Shown: piece after piece, positions 32,790-41,508 of the stretch | Numbering within the stretch: the first letter of the stretch is position 1 | Layout: each line of letters starts with the position of its first letter | Source of the DNA: Bacteroidales bacterium | GTDB lineage: Bacteria; Bacteroidota; Bacteroidia; Bacteroidales; UBA932 | Length of the DNA: 64,000 nt | Assembly: GCA_024401855.1 (NCBI GenBank) | Contig: JAKSKH010000004.1 | Span: 1 to 64,000, forward strand | Direction: 5' to 3' | Made by a program: the position numbers and the translations under genes | The notes under the pieces: model-generated | What the model was told of the DNA's origin: nothing | Databases searched by the model: none | Seen by the model: only the letters and a program-made list of their open reading frames with translations

Positions 32790-33686
32790 TTACTTGAAAA
32801 TCTTTTGCGCAAATTCAACGTAGAAAACCTTCCAGTTTGTCCAGTTATGCCCTCCGCCGGTTTCCACATACTGATAAGGGTAATTGCAATTGTCAAGATA
32901 CCGACGGTAATGCTTCATATGAAGATAGAAGAAATCCGATCTGCCGATACCTATCATGTATATAGATGGTGCTTGCGAAAACTGCTCTATCTGTTTGTGT
33001 TTCAAATCTTTATAGAAATCAGAGTACATGCTGTGCCTAATTGGGGCCTTGAACATGGGAGAAAACAAACCGACATATCCGAACACATCCGGATATGTTG
33101 CGGAGATATAGATGCTCTGCATGGCACCTACCGACAAACCGGCAATCGCTCTATGTCCTTTGTCGGGAATTGTCCTGTACAGACTGTCCACAAGTTCAAC
33201 CACGTCTTTAACGAAAAAGGACTCAACCACTCCATTGGTCTCAAAGAAAGATTCAATAGGTTTTTTGAAACGTGATTGAAATGCATCCTGATCATCATCA
33301 TATTCATTCATATTGGTCATGACTATGATAGATGCAGGCATTTTGCCGGAGCAGACAAGACTGTCAGAAGAATGAAGGATATTACCGTCTTTTATCCAGG
33401 AAGTTTCATTGCCTCTGGCACCATGAAAAATATATAATGCCGGGTATCGTTTCTCAGTGGAATAATAGTCCTCCGGCAAGTATACAAGCATTCTCCTTTC
33501 AGAAGGTCCTGTTCCGGCAGAAGACTTGCATATTATGGACTCAAGATGTCCTTCAGGACTGTATCTCTGTTCCATCTCTTCCGATGACATATATTCGGAT
33601 TTCTCGGAAGTCAGTACTTTTTGTATGCTGCAGGAGCAGACAAAAGGCAGCAGAGCCGAAAGCAATATGAACCTAGATTTAACCAT
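32790..33686 (-). CDS. Lipoprotein esterase, alpha/beta-hydrolase (esterase D/Fes-like)
   Basis: A 298-residue protein. The N-terminus MVKSRFILLSALLPFVCSCS has a lipobox (V-C-S-C or F-V-C), so it is likely anchored to a membrane on the periplasmic or surface side. The catalytic parts are RRMLVYLPEDYY and ALYIFHGARGNETSW (oxyanion-loop region), AGLSVGAMQSIYI as the G-x-S-x-G nucleophile elbow, and TGGGHNWTNWKVF with the catalytic histidine. This is the putative esterase family that includes feruloyl and siderophore esterases. The substrate is not predictable. It has its own promoter box and leads the minus-strand block. Confidence 0.82.
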   Translation of the reverse strand: MVKSRFILLSALLPFVCSCSIQKVLTSEKSEYMSSEEMEQRYSPEGHLESIICKSSAGTGPSERRMLVYLPEDYYSTEKRYPALYIFHGARGNETSWIKDGNILHSSDSLVCSGKMPASIIVMTNMNEYDDDQDAFQSRFKKPIESFFETNGVVESFFVKDVVELVDSLYRTIPDKGHRAIAGLSVGAMQSIYISATYPDVFGYVGLFSPMFKAPIRHSMYSDFYKDLKHKQIEQFSQAPSIYMIGIGRSDFFYLHMKHYRRYLDNCNYPYQYVETGGGHNWTNWKVFYVEFAQKIFK

Positions 33687-33697
33687 ATATCATACTA

Positions 33698-33705
33698 CAA
33701 ACTTA
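33698..33705 (-). promoter_or_regulatory. -7 box for the esterase gene
   Basis: On the minus strand TAAGTTTG matches TAnnTTTG and ends 11 bases before the ATG at 33686. Confidence 0.5.
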
Positions 33706-33761
33706 ATCAAATTATCGGTATAATTCTTTACAAATGATAGCTAATTTTCTATAAGAATGTT

Positions 33762-33769
33762 TATTTTTG
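33762..33769 (+). promoter_or_regulatory. -7 box for ruvA, 7 bases before the start
   Basis: TATTTTTG matches TAnnTTTG and ends 7 bases before the ruvA ATG at 33777, another near-leaderless arrangement. No TTG at the expected distance was seen. Confidence 0.5.
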
Positions 33770-33776
33770 TCCAGTT

Positions 33777-34370
33777 ATGATAGATTACATTACAGGACAG
33801 GTCAAGGAATTGTCTCCTACGATGGTCGTCATCGAGAATCAGGGGATAGGATATTCTGCAGAAATTTCACTTCAGACATACTCTCTTTTAGAGGGGAAAG
33901 GGCAGGCAACCGTTTATTTTCAACGTCAAATCAACCAAAGGGACGGAACATTCGTAGATTACGGATTCGGAAGCAAGGAAGAGAGACAAATTTTTCAACT
34001 GATCACAGGAGTGTCCGGGATCGGGGCGTCTTCTGCAAGAATGATATTGTCATCCCTGTCAGCATCTGAAATTCAGGAATGCATACTATCTGAAGATACT
34101 AACAAGCTCAAGTCAATAAAAGGAATTGGCCTTAAGAGCGCTCAAAGAATGATACTTGAACTCAAGGATAAAATAGTAAAAGGTTCAAGCTCATCGGCAG
34201 AGGTATTATTCCACAACGACTCAAACGCTGCCGCAGAAGAAGCCACAAGCGCACTGCTGATGCTAGGGTTCTCCAAACCCAACATTTCAAAAGCACTCCA
34301 GCGTATATTAAAGGAATCTCCCAACATAAAAGTTGAAGAGATTATAAAGAATGCACTTAAGATTCTTTAG
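33777..34370 (+). CDS. ruvA: Holliday junction branch migration protein RuvA
   Basis: A 197-residue DNA-binding protein. MIDYITGQVKELSPTMVVIENQGIGY is the N-terminal OB domain start. GVSGIGASSARMIL and IKGIGLKSAQRMILELKDK are the two helix-hairpin-helix motifs that hold the junction. The C-terminal AEEATSALLMLGFSKPNI is the RuvB-contacting domain. RuvA tetramers bind four-way junctions and load RuvB, which is encoded separately at 41509-42528 here. Convergent with mnmG, with 21 bases between the stops that contain a parS-like sequence. Confidence 0.96.
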   Translation: MIDYITGQVKELSPTMVVIENQGIGYSAEISLQTYSLLEGKGQATVYFQRQINQRDGTFVDYGFGSKEERQIFQLITGVSGIGASSARMILSSLSASEIQECILSEDTNKLKSIKGIGLKSAQRMILELKDKIVKGSSSSAEVLFHNDSNAAAEEATSALLMLGFSKPNISKALQRILKESPNIKVEEIIKNALKIL

Positions 34371-34372
34371 CG

Positions 34373-34388
34373 CGTTCCACGGGGAACA
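34373..34388. promoter_or_regulatory. Weak parS-like site between ruvA and mnmG
   Basis: CGTTCCACGGGGAACA differs from the symmetric form TGTTCCACGTGGAACA at two positions (1 and 10). It fills the gap between the two convergent stop codons, 270 bases from the stronger site. Confidence 0.45.
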
Positions 34389-34391
34389 TTT

Positions 34392-36248
34392 CTATCTGCC
34401 GAAATAAACAAGAAGAACAGAAATATCAGAAGGTGATACACCCGATATACGAGAGGCCTGCCCAATAGTGGCAGGCTTATACTTTTCTAATTTCTGTTTA
34501 CATTCGATTGTCAAACCGGACAGTGAGGAAAAATTGAAATTGTCCGGAATTTTTAAATTCTCAAGTCTTTTCATTTTGAGAGCAAGTTGAAGCTCGCGCT
34601 CAATATAACCTCTATATTTGATAGCAATCTCGGCGCTCTCCACTACATCATCGGGAAATGTTCCACGTGAAACATGAGGAAGAAAAGAATTAAGCGCAAC
34701 ACCTGGTCTTGAAACAAGATCAATAAGCTTTTTCGATTCGGAGATAGAAGTGGAAAAAGGAGAAAGGATAGGATTTGCAACATCCGGCTTAATGGACTTG
34801 CTCGAGCATAAAGACAGCAGCGAATCAACGGAAGAGTATTTCCGTTCAAGAAGTTCGAGACGATGTTTGTCTGCCAAACCAATGGAATATGATAGAGGAG
34901 TCAACCTTTGATCCGCATTGTCCTGTCTGAGCAAAATCCTATACTCGGCTCGAGAAGTAAACATTCTATAAGGTTCATCTACACCTTTTGAAATTAAATC
35001 ATCAATCAAGACACCGATATATGATTGGTCTCTACGCAAAATGAATGGATCTTTACAGTCAAGAAAAAGTGAAGCATTAATTCCTGCAACAAGCCCTTGA
35101 GCAGCGGCTTCTTCATAACCTGTAGTACCGTTAACTTGTCCGGCAAAAAACAGATTATAAAAAATTTTGGATTGTAAACTTGCTCTTAGCTGAGTTGGAT
35201 CGAAATAATCATACTCTACGGCATAGGCAGGTCTATATACACGGGCATTCTCTAATCCATGGATATGATGAAGAGCGTCAATCTGAATATCATAAGGTAA
35301 AGAAGAAGAAAATCCTTGTAAATAGTATTCATTGATGGATCTGCCCTCTGGCTCAAGAAAAAGTTGGTGAGCATCATTATCCGGAAAAACGCGGAGCTTA
35401 TCTTCAATGCTTGGGCAATACCTGGGTCCTTTTCCGTGAATCAAACCGGTAAAAAGAGGAGACAGATTAAAACCGGACTTTAAAATTTCATGTACGGCAG
35501 GATTAGTGTGAAGAACATAACAAAGCATCTGGTTATTATTCTTCTGAACCGAGGAAGGAATATCAAGAAAAGAGAAACGTCCGGGATTCTGATCTCCACT
35601 TTGTACAGGCAAGTTCGAAAGGTCAACAGAAGAGATGTCAATGCGAGGAGGAGTACCGGTTTTCATCCGCTCTGTTGAGAAACCTAAAGATACAAGTTGT
35701 TCGGTCAAACCATAAGAAGGGGATTCACCAATTCTTCCTCCAGGTAAAGACTGGGTACCAATAAATAATTTACCGGAAAGAAAGGTTCCAGCCGTCAGAA
35801 TAACTGCCCGAGATTTAAAAATAAGGCCTGAAACTGTACGTACTCCAAGGATTTTTTGATTCTCAATGAGAAAAGAGCAGGCAATATCCTCATATAGCGT
35901 TATATTACAGTTACTTACAAGAATTTTTCTCCAATTGGATGAAAATGCAAGTTTATCACACTGGGCGCGGGGGCTCCACATTGCAGGACCTTTGGACTTA
36001 TTGAGCATACGGAACTGCAAAGTTGAGCTGTCGGTTACAATGCCAGTATAACCACCGAGAGCATCTATTTCTCTGACTATCTGACCTTTAGCTATACCAC
36101 CAACAGCTGGATTACAAGACATTTTAGCATAGCCCAAAGAATCCATGGAGAGTAAGAGAACACTCTTGCCAAGGTTGGCAGCCGCCATGGAGGCCTCACA
36201 ACCGGCATGCCCCCCACCAACAACGATAATGTCAAAATTGTTTTCCAT
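34392..36248 (-). CDS. mnmG: tRNA uridine-5-carboxymethylaminomethyl modification enzyme MnmG
   Basis: A 618-residue flavoprotein which with MnmE modifies U34 of several tRNAs. N-terminal FAD motif DIIVVGGGHAGCEASMAAA, then SCNPAVGGIAKGQIVREIDALGG (family signature), PALKPGF-like and GRIGESPSYGL segments, QVNGTTGYEEAAAQG (signature 2), and a helical C-terminal domain with EIAIKYRGYIEREL and ARISGVSPSDISVLLVY. Length is normal. It follows ybeY by 3 bases. mnmG (gidA) often lies near oriC, and a parS site is inside its coding sequence (34659-34674). Confidence 0.96.
   Translation of the reverse strand: MENNFDIIVVGGGHAGCEASMAAANLGKSVLLLSMDSLGYAKMSCNPAVGGIAKGQIVREIDALGGYTGIVTDSSTLQFRMLNKSKGPAMWSPRAQCDKLAFSSNWRKILVSNCNITLYEDIACSFLIENQKILGVRTVSGLIFKSRAVILTAGTFLSGKLFIGTQSLPGGRIGESPSYGLTEQLVSLGFSTERMKTGTPPRIDISSVDLSNLPVQSGDQNPGRFSFLDIPSSVQKNNNQMLCYVLHTNPAVHEILKSGFNLSPLFTGLIHGKGPRYCPSIEDKLRVFPDNDAHQLFLEPEGRSINEYYLQGFSSSLPYDIQIDALHHIHGLENARVYRPAYAVEYDYFDPTQLRASLQSKIFYNLFFAGQVNGTTGYEEAAAQGLVAGINASLFLDCKDPFILRRDQSYIGVLIDDLISKGVDEPYRMFTSRAEYRILLRQDNADQRLTPLSYSIGLADKHRLELLERKYSSVDSLLSLCSSKSIKPDVANPILSPFSTSISESKKLIDLVSRPGVALNSFLPHVSRGTFPDDVVESAEIAIKYRGYIERELQLALKMKRLENLKIPDNFNFSSLSGLTIECKQKLEKYKPATIGQASRISGVSPSDISVLLVYFGR
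34659..34674. promoter_or_regulatory. parS centromere-like site inside mnmG
   Basis: TGTTCCACGTGAAACA matches the widely conserved ParB-binding consensus TGTTNCACGTGAAACA at every fixed position. It encodes part of the MnmG C-terminal domain (about residues 525-530). ParB binding here would start spreading and loading of condensin for segregation of the chromosome origin region. Confidence 0.8.
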
Positions 36249-36251
36249 TAG

Positions 36252-36686
36252 TTATAACTGACATGAAAAGAGAGAAGTTCTGAGAAGGAGATACTGGTCT
36301 TCTTTTGAACGCATAATCGCAATGTCTGATTCCGAATGATCATCATAACCGACGAGGTGAAGAATACCGTGAACAATAACACGGTTAAGTTCCTCATTGA
36401 AATCAGTATGATAGAAAAGGGAATTGTCTCTTACAGTATCGATACTTATGAAAAGGTCACCTGAAAGAATATCACCTTCACAATAGTCAAAAGTAATGAT
36501 GTCGGTATAATAAGTATGTTGAAGAAAGCGTTGGTTTACATCAAGAATGTAAGGATCAGAACAGAAAATGATGTTAATATCTCCAAGAGTTTTACCCTCA
36601 TTTAAAGCAACGTTTTCAAGCCAGAGTTTCGTAAAGCGCTTTTTGTTGAATTTGAAAGAGATATCTTCAATAAAGTACCTGACCAT
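36252..36686 (-). CDS. ybeY: Endoribonuclease YbeY (rRNA maturation factor)
   Basis: A 144-residue metalloprotein used in 16S rRNA 3' maturation and ribosome quality control. HGILHLVGYDDHSESD (about 110-125) is the zinc-binding signature; it has one extra residue before the third ligand compared with the H-G-x-L-H-L-x-G-Y-D-H pattern of E. coli, a variation I associate with Bacteroidota. SGDLFISIDTVRDN and EGKTLGDINIIFCSDPYIL are the other family blocks. It is the first gene of a ybeY-mnmG operon. Confidence 0.92.
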   Translation of the reverse strand: MVRYFIEDISFKFNKKRFTKLWLENVALNEGKTLGDINIIFCSDPYILDVNQRFLQHTYYTDIITFDYCEGDILSGDLFISIDTVRDNSLFYHTDFNEELNRVIVHGILHLVGYDDHSESDIAIMRSKEDQYLLLRTSLFSCQL

Positions 36687-36710
36687 AAATTATGAACTTA
36701 AAATTGTTGA

Positions 36711-36718
36711 CAAATCTA
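36711..36718 (-). promoter_or_regulatory. -7 box for ybeY-mnmG
   Basis: On the minus strand TAGATTTG matches TAnnTTTG and ends 24 bases before the ybeY ATG. It sits back to back with the tonB promoter, so the two promoters may interfere. Confidence 0.5.
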
Positions 36719-36737
36719 CAACTATTAAAGCAAAATA

Positions 36738-36768
36738 TTGGAATTAAAATATATTATTTCTACATTTG
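36738..36768 (+). promoter_or_regulatory. Promoter of the TonB-like gene
   Basis: TTG (36738-36740), a 20-base spacer and TACATTTG (36761-36768) are a full match to the Bacteroidota promoter. The TTG can be misread as a start codon of a longer frame. Confidence 0.7.
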
Positions 36769-36800
36769 TTACCCAAACTGATTATTTAAATAACCAAAAT

Positions 36801-37490
36801 ATGGAAGTCAAGAAATCGGAAAAGGCAAGTCTTGAGAATAAAAGACTACTTTTTGTAGAGATTGGTTTCGTAGTAGCGCTGCTTATCACACTTGGAGCAT
36901 TTGAATGGACAAGCAAAGATAAAGTAGTGTCTTCTTTGGGGCCTGAGAACACTGAGGTGGCAGAGGAGGAAATCATTCCAATTACACAGGATACACCTCC
37001 ACCTCCACCGGAAGCACCCAAAATCCCTATTCTTTCAGACCAGATTGATATCGTGGATGATAACATCAACGTAGATGACAATATCATCAATCTGGAAGAC
37101 AGCAATGATCTCGGAGTAGAGGTTATGGATTACGTGGAGGAAGTAAAGGAAGAGGCCGTTGAAGAGGAAGCAATTCCTTTCCAGCTGGTTGAAGAGAAAC
37201 CCAAGTTCAAGGGAGGAGACGCAAATGAATTCTCAAAATGGGTTGCTCAGAACCTTCAGTATCCGGAAATTGCTAAGGAGAATGGTGTACAGGGTCGAGT
37301 TATGCTGCAGTTCACAGTTAATCCCAATGGAACAATTTCAGATGTAAAAGTACTTCGTGGAGTTGACGCATCACTTGACAAAGAGGCAGTCAGAGTAGTT
37401 TCATCTTCTCCGAAATGGACTCCTGGAAAGCAGAGAGACCGTGCAGTAAAGGTTACCTATACTTTCCCTGTAATATTCCAGCTGAGATAA
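36801..37490 (+). CDS. TonB family energy transducer
   Basis: A 229-residue protein from MEVKKSEKASLENKR; the longer frame from TTG 36738 begins in the -33 promoter box and is rejected. There is a single N-terminal membrane helix (about 18-38), a proline-rich and acidic periplasmic stretch (TQDTPPPPPEAPKIP, then VEEVKEEAVEEE), and a C-terminal TonB domain with WVAQNLQYPEIAKENGVQGR, VMLQFTVNPNGTISDVKV and VSSSPKWTPGKQRDRAV. It should pass energy from ExbB-ExbD to TonB-dependent receptors; no exbBD genes are in the window. A terminator follows directly. Confidence 0.9.
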   Translation: MEVKKSEKASLENKRLLFVEIGFVVALLITLGAFEWTSKDKVVSSLGPENTEVAEEEIIPITQDTPPPPPEAPKIPILSDQIDIVDDNINVDDNIINLEDSNDLGVEVMDYVEEVKEEAVEEEAIPFQLVEEKPKFKGGDANEFSKWVAQNLQYPEIAKENGVQGRVMLQFTVNPNGTISDVKVLRGVDASLDKEAVRVVSSSPKWTPGKQRDRAVKVTYTFPVIFQLR

Positions 37491-37508
37491 AAAAAACAAA
37501 AAATAAAG

Positions 37509-37538
37509 AAAGGCCGTCCTAACCGGATGGCCTTTTTT
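37509..37538 (+). terminator. Intrinsic terminator after the TonB-like gene
   Basis: AAAGGCCGTCC (37509-37519) pairs with GGATGGCCTTT (37525-37535) with one G-T pair around a TAACC loop, and runs into TTTTTT. An ATG inside its right arm (37527) is not the hflX start. Confidence 0.85.
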
Positions 37539-37559
37539 GAATTGCAATTGAAAGAAAAT

Positions 37560-38753
37560 ATGTTTGAAACTAATCCTGTTAAAATAGAAAAAGCTGTTTT
37601 TGTTGGAATAATAAAACAGAAAGATGAAGAATGGAAGGTAATAGAATACCTGGAAGAACTTGAATTTTTGGCAGAAACGGCAGGTGCGGTGGGAGACAGG
37701 AAGTTTGTTCAACGAATGGACAAACCGGACAATGCAACATATATCAGAAGTGGAAAACTGAAGGAAATTGCAGAATATTGCGAAAATAACCAGATAAGCT
37801 ACGTGATTTTTGATGACGAACTTACCGGAATGCAACAGAGAAATATAGAAAAAGTCGTCAAAAGTTCAGCAGTTATAGACAGAACTAGTCTGATCCTGGA
37901 AATATTCTCACAAAGGGCAAAAACTGCATACGCTAAAATGCAGGTAGAACTTGCGAGATACAACTACATGCTTCCAAGACTGGCAGGTATGTGGACCCAT
38001 TTGGAAAGACAGAGAGGAGGAGTGGGTACAAGAGGGGGAATGGGAGAAACACAGATAGAAATAGACAGAAGAATAGTAAGAGAAAGAATTGCTAAGCTGA
38101 AAGAAGAATTAAAGAAAGTTGACAAACAAATGGCAACACAAAGGAGTAACAGAGGTCAACTTGTCAGATTAGCATTAGTTGGTTATACTAATGTCGGCAA
38201 ATCCACATTGATGAATCTGCTTTCAAAATCCGATGTATTCGCTGAAAATAAATTATTTGCAACTCTCGATACAACAGTGAGGAAAGTTGTGATAGGAAAT
38301 GTACCATTTCTGTTAAGCGATACGGTAGGATTTATAAGAAAACTTCCTACACAGCTCATAGAAGCATTTAAAAGCACTCTGGATGAAGTCAGAGAAGCTG
38401 ACATACTTGTTCATGTAGTGGATATCTCCCATAAGGAATATGAAGAACAGATGGAAGTTGTTGATAAAACCCTAAAGGAGATAAATGCCGGTGAAAAACC
38501 TGTCTATGTGGTATTTAACAAGACCGACGCTTACATAGAGGAAAAATTTGACGAATTCTCGTTAGAGCCAAAGAAAGAAAGGAATCTTACAATAGAAGAA
38601 ATAAAATATAAATGGTCAAATGATAAAAAAATACCATGTATATTTATCTCTGCTTTAAAGAAAGACGGAATAGAAAAACTCCGCGACGACATCTACAAGA
38701 TGGTCGCGGAGATTCATGCAGGACGTTATCCTTTCAATAATTTCCTATGGTAA
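37560..38753 (+). CDS. hflX: GTPase HflX
   Basis: A 397-residue ribosome-associated GTPase from MFETNPVKIEKA; the alternative ATG at 37527 is in the upstream terminator. The N-terminal HflX domain contains DEELTGMQQRNIEK and then the linker ERQRGGVGTRGGMGETQIE, a family signature. The G domain has G1 GYTNVGKSTLMN, G3 SDTVGFIRKLP, G4 FNKTD and a G5-like ISALKKDG. HflX binds 50S or 70S ribosomes and is linked to rescue of stalled ribosomes in other bacteria. Its stop abuts the convergent frdB stop with no gap. Confidence 0.93.
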   Translation: MFETNPVKIEKAVFVGIIKQKDEEWKVIEYLEELEFLAETAGAVGDRKFVQRMDKPDNATYIRSGKLKEIAEYCENNQISYVIFDDELTGMQQRNIEKVVKSSAVIDRTSLILEIFSQRAKTAYAKMQVELARYNYMLPRLAGMWTHLERQRGGVGTRGGMGETQIEIDRRIVRERIAKLKEELKKVDKQMATQRSNRGQLVRLALVGYTNVGKSTLMNLLSKSDVFAENKLFATLDTTVRKVVIGNVPFLLSDTVGFIRKLPTQLIEAFKSTLDEVREADILVHVVDISHKEYEEQMEVVDKTLKEINAGEKPVYVVFNKTDAYIEEKFDEFSLEPKKERNLTIEEIKYKWSNDKKIPCIFISALKKDGIEKLRDDIYKMVAEIHAGRYPFNNFLW

Positions 38754-39533
38754 TCAGTCACTGAACTTTGCTTTCAAGAATTCACGGTTCAATCTTGCAA
38801 TGTGAGCAACGGTAATGCCTTTTGGACATTCAAGCTCACAAGCGCGAGTATTGGTGCAATTACCAAATCCCAGTTCATCCATCTTGGCAACCATAGCCTT
38901 GGCTCTGCGTTTGGCCTCAGGACGACCCTGAGGAAGAAGAGCGAGAGAACTTACGCGCGCAGCAACGAAAAGCATGGCAGAACCATTCTTACAAGTGGCA
39001 ACACAAGCTCCGCAACCTACACAAGCTGCAGCATCCATACTTTCTTCAGCCCTGTCATGGGGAATAAGAATATTGTTGGCATCCTGAGCTGCACCTGTGC
39101 GGACGGAAATAAACCCACCAGCCTGGAGAATCTTATCAAAAGCTGTACGATCAACAACAAGGTCCTTGATAACAGGGAAACCTGCACTTCTCCAAGGCTC
39201 AACGGTAATAGTTGCACCATTCTTAAAATGACGCATGAAAAGCTGACAAGTAGTCACATGATCGTCAGGACCATGAGCCCTACCATCAATAAAGAGTGAA
39301 CAAGCTCCACAAATACCTTCCCTGCAATCATGATCGAAAGAAACAGGACCACTGCTCTGGCAACCGCGTTCAACTGCGACAGGGTCACATCCCTCTCTTA
39401 TGAGCTGCTCATTTAAAATATCAAGCATTTCAAGAAAAGAAGCATCTTCTTCAATTCCAGAAATATGATAAGTTTCAAAATGACCTTTGGTCTTAGCGTT
39501 CTTCTGACGCCATATTTTTAAATTGAATTCCAT
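38754..39533 (-). CDS. frdB: Fumarate reductase/succinate dehydrogenase iron-sulfur subunit
   Basis: A 259-residue electron-transfer subunit. The N-terminal 2Fe-2S domain includes [22 protein letters not shown] with its cysteines. The C-terminal part has [19 protein letters not shown] and [17 protein letters not shown], which supply ligands for the 4Fe-4S and 3Fe-4S clusters. It passes electrons between the flavoprotein FrdA and a membrane quinol site. In Bacteroidota it usually belongs to a C-A-B operon with a cytochrome b gene first; here only A and B are present. Confidence 0.93.
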   Translation of the reverse strand: MEFNLKIWRQKNAKTKGHFETYHISGIEEDASFLEMLDILNEQLIREGCDPVAVERGCQSSGPVSFDHDCREGICGACSLFIDGRAHGPDDHVTTCQLFMRHFKNGATITVEPWRSAGFPVIKDLVVDRTAFDKILQAGGFISVRTGAAQDANNILIPHDRAEESMDAAACVGCGACVATCKNGSAMLFVAARVSSLALLPQGRPEAKRRAKAMVAKMDELGFGNCTNTRACELECPKGITVAHIARLNREFLKAKFSD

Positions 39534-39538
39534 TCTGA

Positions 39539-41485
39539 TTAATCTTTATAATTTCTGGTCTTGACTTCAATAAATTCATATTTGAGAGGTTCTTTATGAA
39601 GTTTAGGATCAACATCATGTCCCATGTATTCCCAAGCGGAAACATACATGAAATTCTTGTCATCCCTTTTTGCCTCTCCTTCGTCGGTTTGATTTTCAAT
39701 TCTGAAGTGACCTCCACATGATTCGGAGCGATTCAATGCGTCACGGGCCATAAGTTCTCCAATCTCGAAGAAATCCTCAAGCCTCAAGGCTTTTTCAAGT
39801 TCCTGGTTGAACTCAAACTGACTTCCGGGAACCTTTACATTTTCATAAAAATGTTTCTTGAGATCCTTGATTTCAGAAATTGCCTTTTTCAACCCTTCTT
39901 CATCACGTGCCATTCCAACGTAATCCCACATGATGTTGCCTAGCTTCTTGTGAATTGAATCGACAGTTTCCTTACCGTTGATAGCAAAAAGTCTGTCAAT
40001 TCTCTCCTGAACAGCTTTTTCAGCATCGTTGAATTCCTTGGCGTTTACATCAGTCTTCGGTTCAGCGAACTTCTTGGAAAGATAATCTCCAATTGTTACG
40101 GGAAGAACAAAATAACCGTCAGCAAGACCCTGCATAAGAGCGGATGCACCCAATCTGTTTCCACCGTGATCAGAGAAATTGGCTTCTCCAATAGCATAAA
40201 GACCGGGAATTGTTGTCATCAAATCATAATCGACCCAAATACCTCCCATGGTATAATGAATCGCAGGATAAATCATCATAGGCTCCTCCCAAGGAGAAGA
40301 AGCTGTTATCTTCTCATACATTTCGAAAAGATTCCCGTAACGTTCGGCTACCTTCTGATGACCAAGTCTGTTGATTGCTTCTGAAAAATCAAGGAATACA
40401 GCTTTTCCTGTTTCATTTACACCAAAGCCGGCATCGCACCTCTCTTTTGCAGCACGTGATGCAACGTCACGTGGAACGAGATTTCCGAAAGCCGGATAAC
40501 GACGCTCAAGATAATAATCTCTGTCTTCTTCAGGAATCTGAGAAGCCTTGATGGTGTGATTGCGAAGTTTCTCAACATCCTCTTTCTTTTTAGGAACCCA
40601 GATACGACCATCATTGCGAAGCGATTCACTCATAAGAGTAAGCTTGCACTGCTGATCACCATGTACAGGAATACATGTAGGATGTATCTGTGCAAAACAT
40701 GGATTTCCAAAGAATGCCCCTTTCCTATAGCACTGCATAGCAGCTGAACCATTGGAATTCATGGCATTGGTTGAAAGGAAATAGGTATTACCGTATCCGC
40801 CGGTAGCAATAACAACGGCATGAGCTCCAAATCTTTCCAACTGACCGGTCACAAGATTTCGCGCAATAATACCTTTGGCTTCTCCGTTTATAATAACGAG
40901 ATCAAGCATTTCGTGTCTCGGATAAGCCTTTACGGTACCTGCCGCAATCTCTTTATTCAAAGATGCATAGGCACCAAGAAGAAGCTGCTGTCCGGTTTGA
41001 CCGCGAGCATAGAAAGTACGGCTTACCTGTACACCACCGAAAGAACGGTTTGCAAGATATCCACCATACTCACGTGCAAAAGGTATTCCCTGAGCAACAC
41101 ACTGATCAATGATAGAAGCACTTACTTCAGCAAGGCGATATACATTAGCTTCACGTGCACGATAGTCTCCACCCTTGATAGTATCATAGAAGAGACGGTA
41201 AACGGAATCATTGTCATTCTGATAATTCTTTGCGGCATTTATACCACCTTGAGCTGCGATGGAATGAGCACGACGTGGAGAATCACTGATACAGAAAATC
41301 TTTACATTATAACCCAATTCTCCAAGAGAAGCGGCTGCAGATGCTCCACCCAATCCCGTTCCAACAACAATGATTTCAAGTTTTCTCTTGTTGTTGGGAC
41401 TAACCAGATGAATTTCAGATTTACGCTTCGTCCATTTTTGTTCGAGCGGTCCTTCCGGAATTTTTGAAATTAATTTTTCTGACAT
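39539..41485 (-). CDS. frdA: Fumarate reductase/succinate dehydrogenase flavoprotein subunit
   Basis: A 648-residue FAD enzyme that interconverts fumarate and succinate. [22 protein letters not shown] is the FAD fold, [16 protein letters not shown] holds the His for covalent [18 protein letters not shown] and IHPTCIP belong to the active site, and [18 protein letters not shown] with [20 protein letters not shown] are late signatures. Overall it looks like the Bacillus/Wolinella type with a di-haem cytochrome partner. It begins 23 bases after ruvB, a spot where the cytochrome b gene frdC would be expected but is missing. Confidence 0.95.
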   Translation of the reverse strand: MSEKLISKIPEGPLEQKWTKRKSEIHLVSPNNKRKLEIIVVGTGLGGASAAASLGELGYNVKIFCISDSPRRAHSIAAQGGINAAKNYQNDNDSVYRLFYDTIKGGDYRAREANVYRLAEVSASIIDQCVAQGIPFAREYGGYLANRSFGGVQVSRTFYARGQTGQQLLLGAYASLNKEIAAGTVKAYPRHEMLDLVIINGEAKGIIARNLVTGQLERFGAHAVVIATGGYGNTYFLSTNAMNSNGSAAMQCYRKGAFFGNPCFAQIHPTCIPVHGDQQCKLTLMSESLRNDGRIWVPKKKEDVEKLRNHTIKASQIPEEDRDYYLERRYPAFGNLVPRDVASRAAKERCDAGFGVNETGKAVFLDFSEAINRLGHQKVAERYGNLFEMYEKITASSPWEEPMMIYPAIHYTMGGIWVDYDLMTTIPGLYAIGEANFSDHGGNRLGASALMQGLADGYFVLPVTIGDYLSKKFAEPKTDVNAKEFNDAEKAVQERIDRLFAINGKETVDSIHKKLGNIMWDYVGMARDEEGLKKAISEIKDLKKHFYENVKVPGSQFEFNQELEKALRLEDFFEIGELMARDALNRSESCGGHFRIENQTDEGEAKRDDKNFMYVSAWEYMGHDVDPKLHKEPLKYEFIEVKTRNYKD

Positions 41486-41508
41486 ACTTAATAATATATT
41501 ATTACTTG

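Noticed and set aside
40463-40480. Third parS-like site with CACGTGGAAC inside frdA
   Set aside because: Only one half matches; the left half differs from the consensus at four of five positions.
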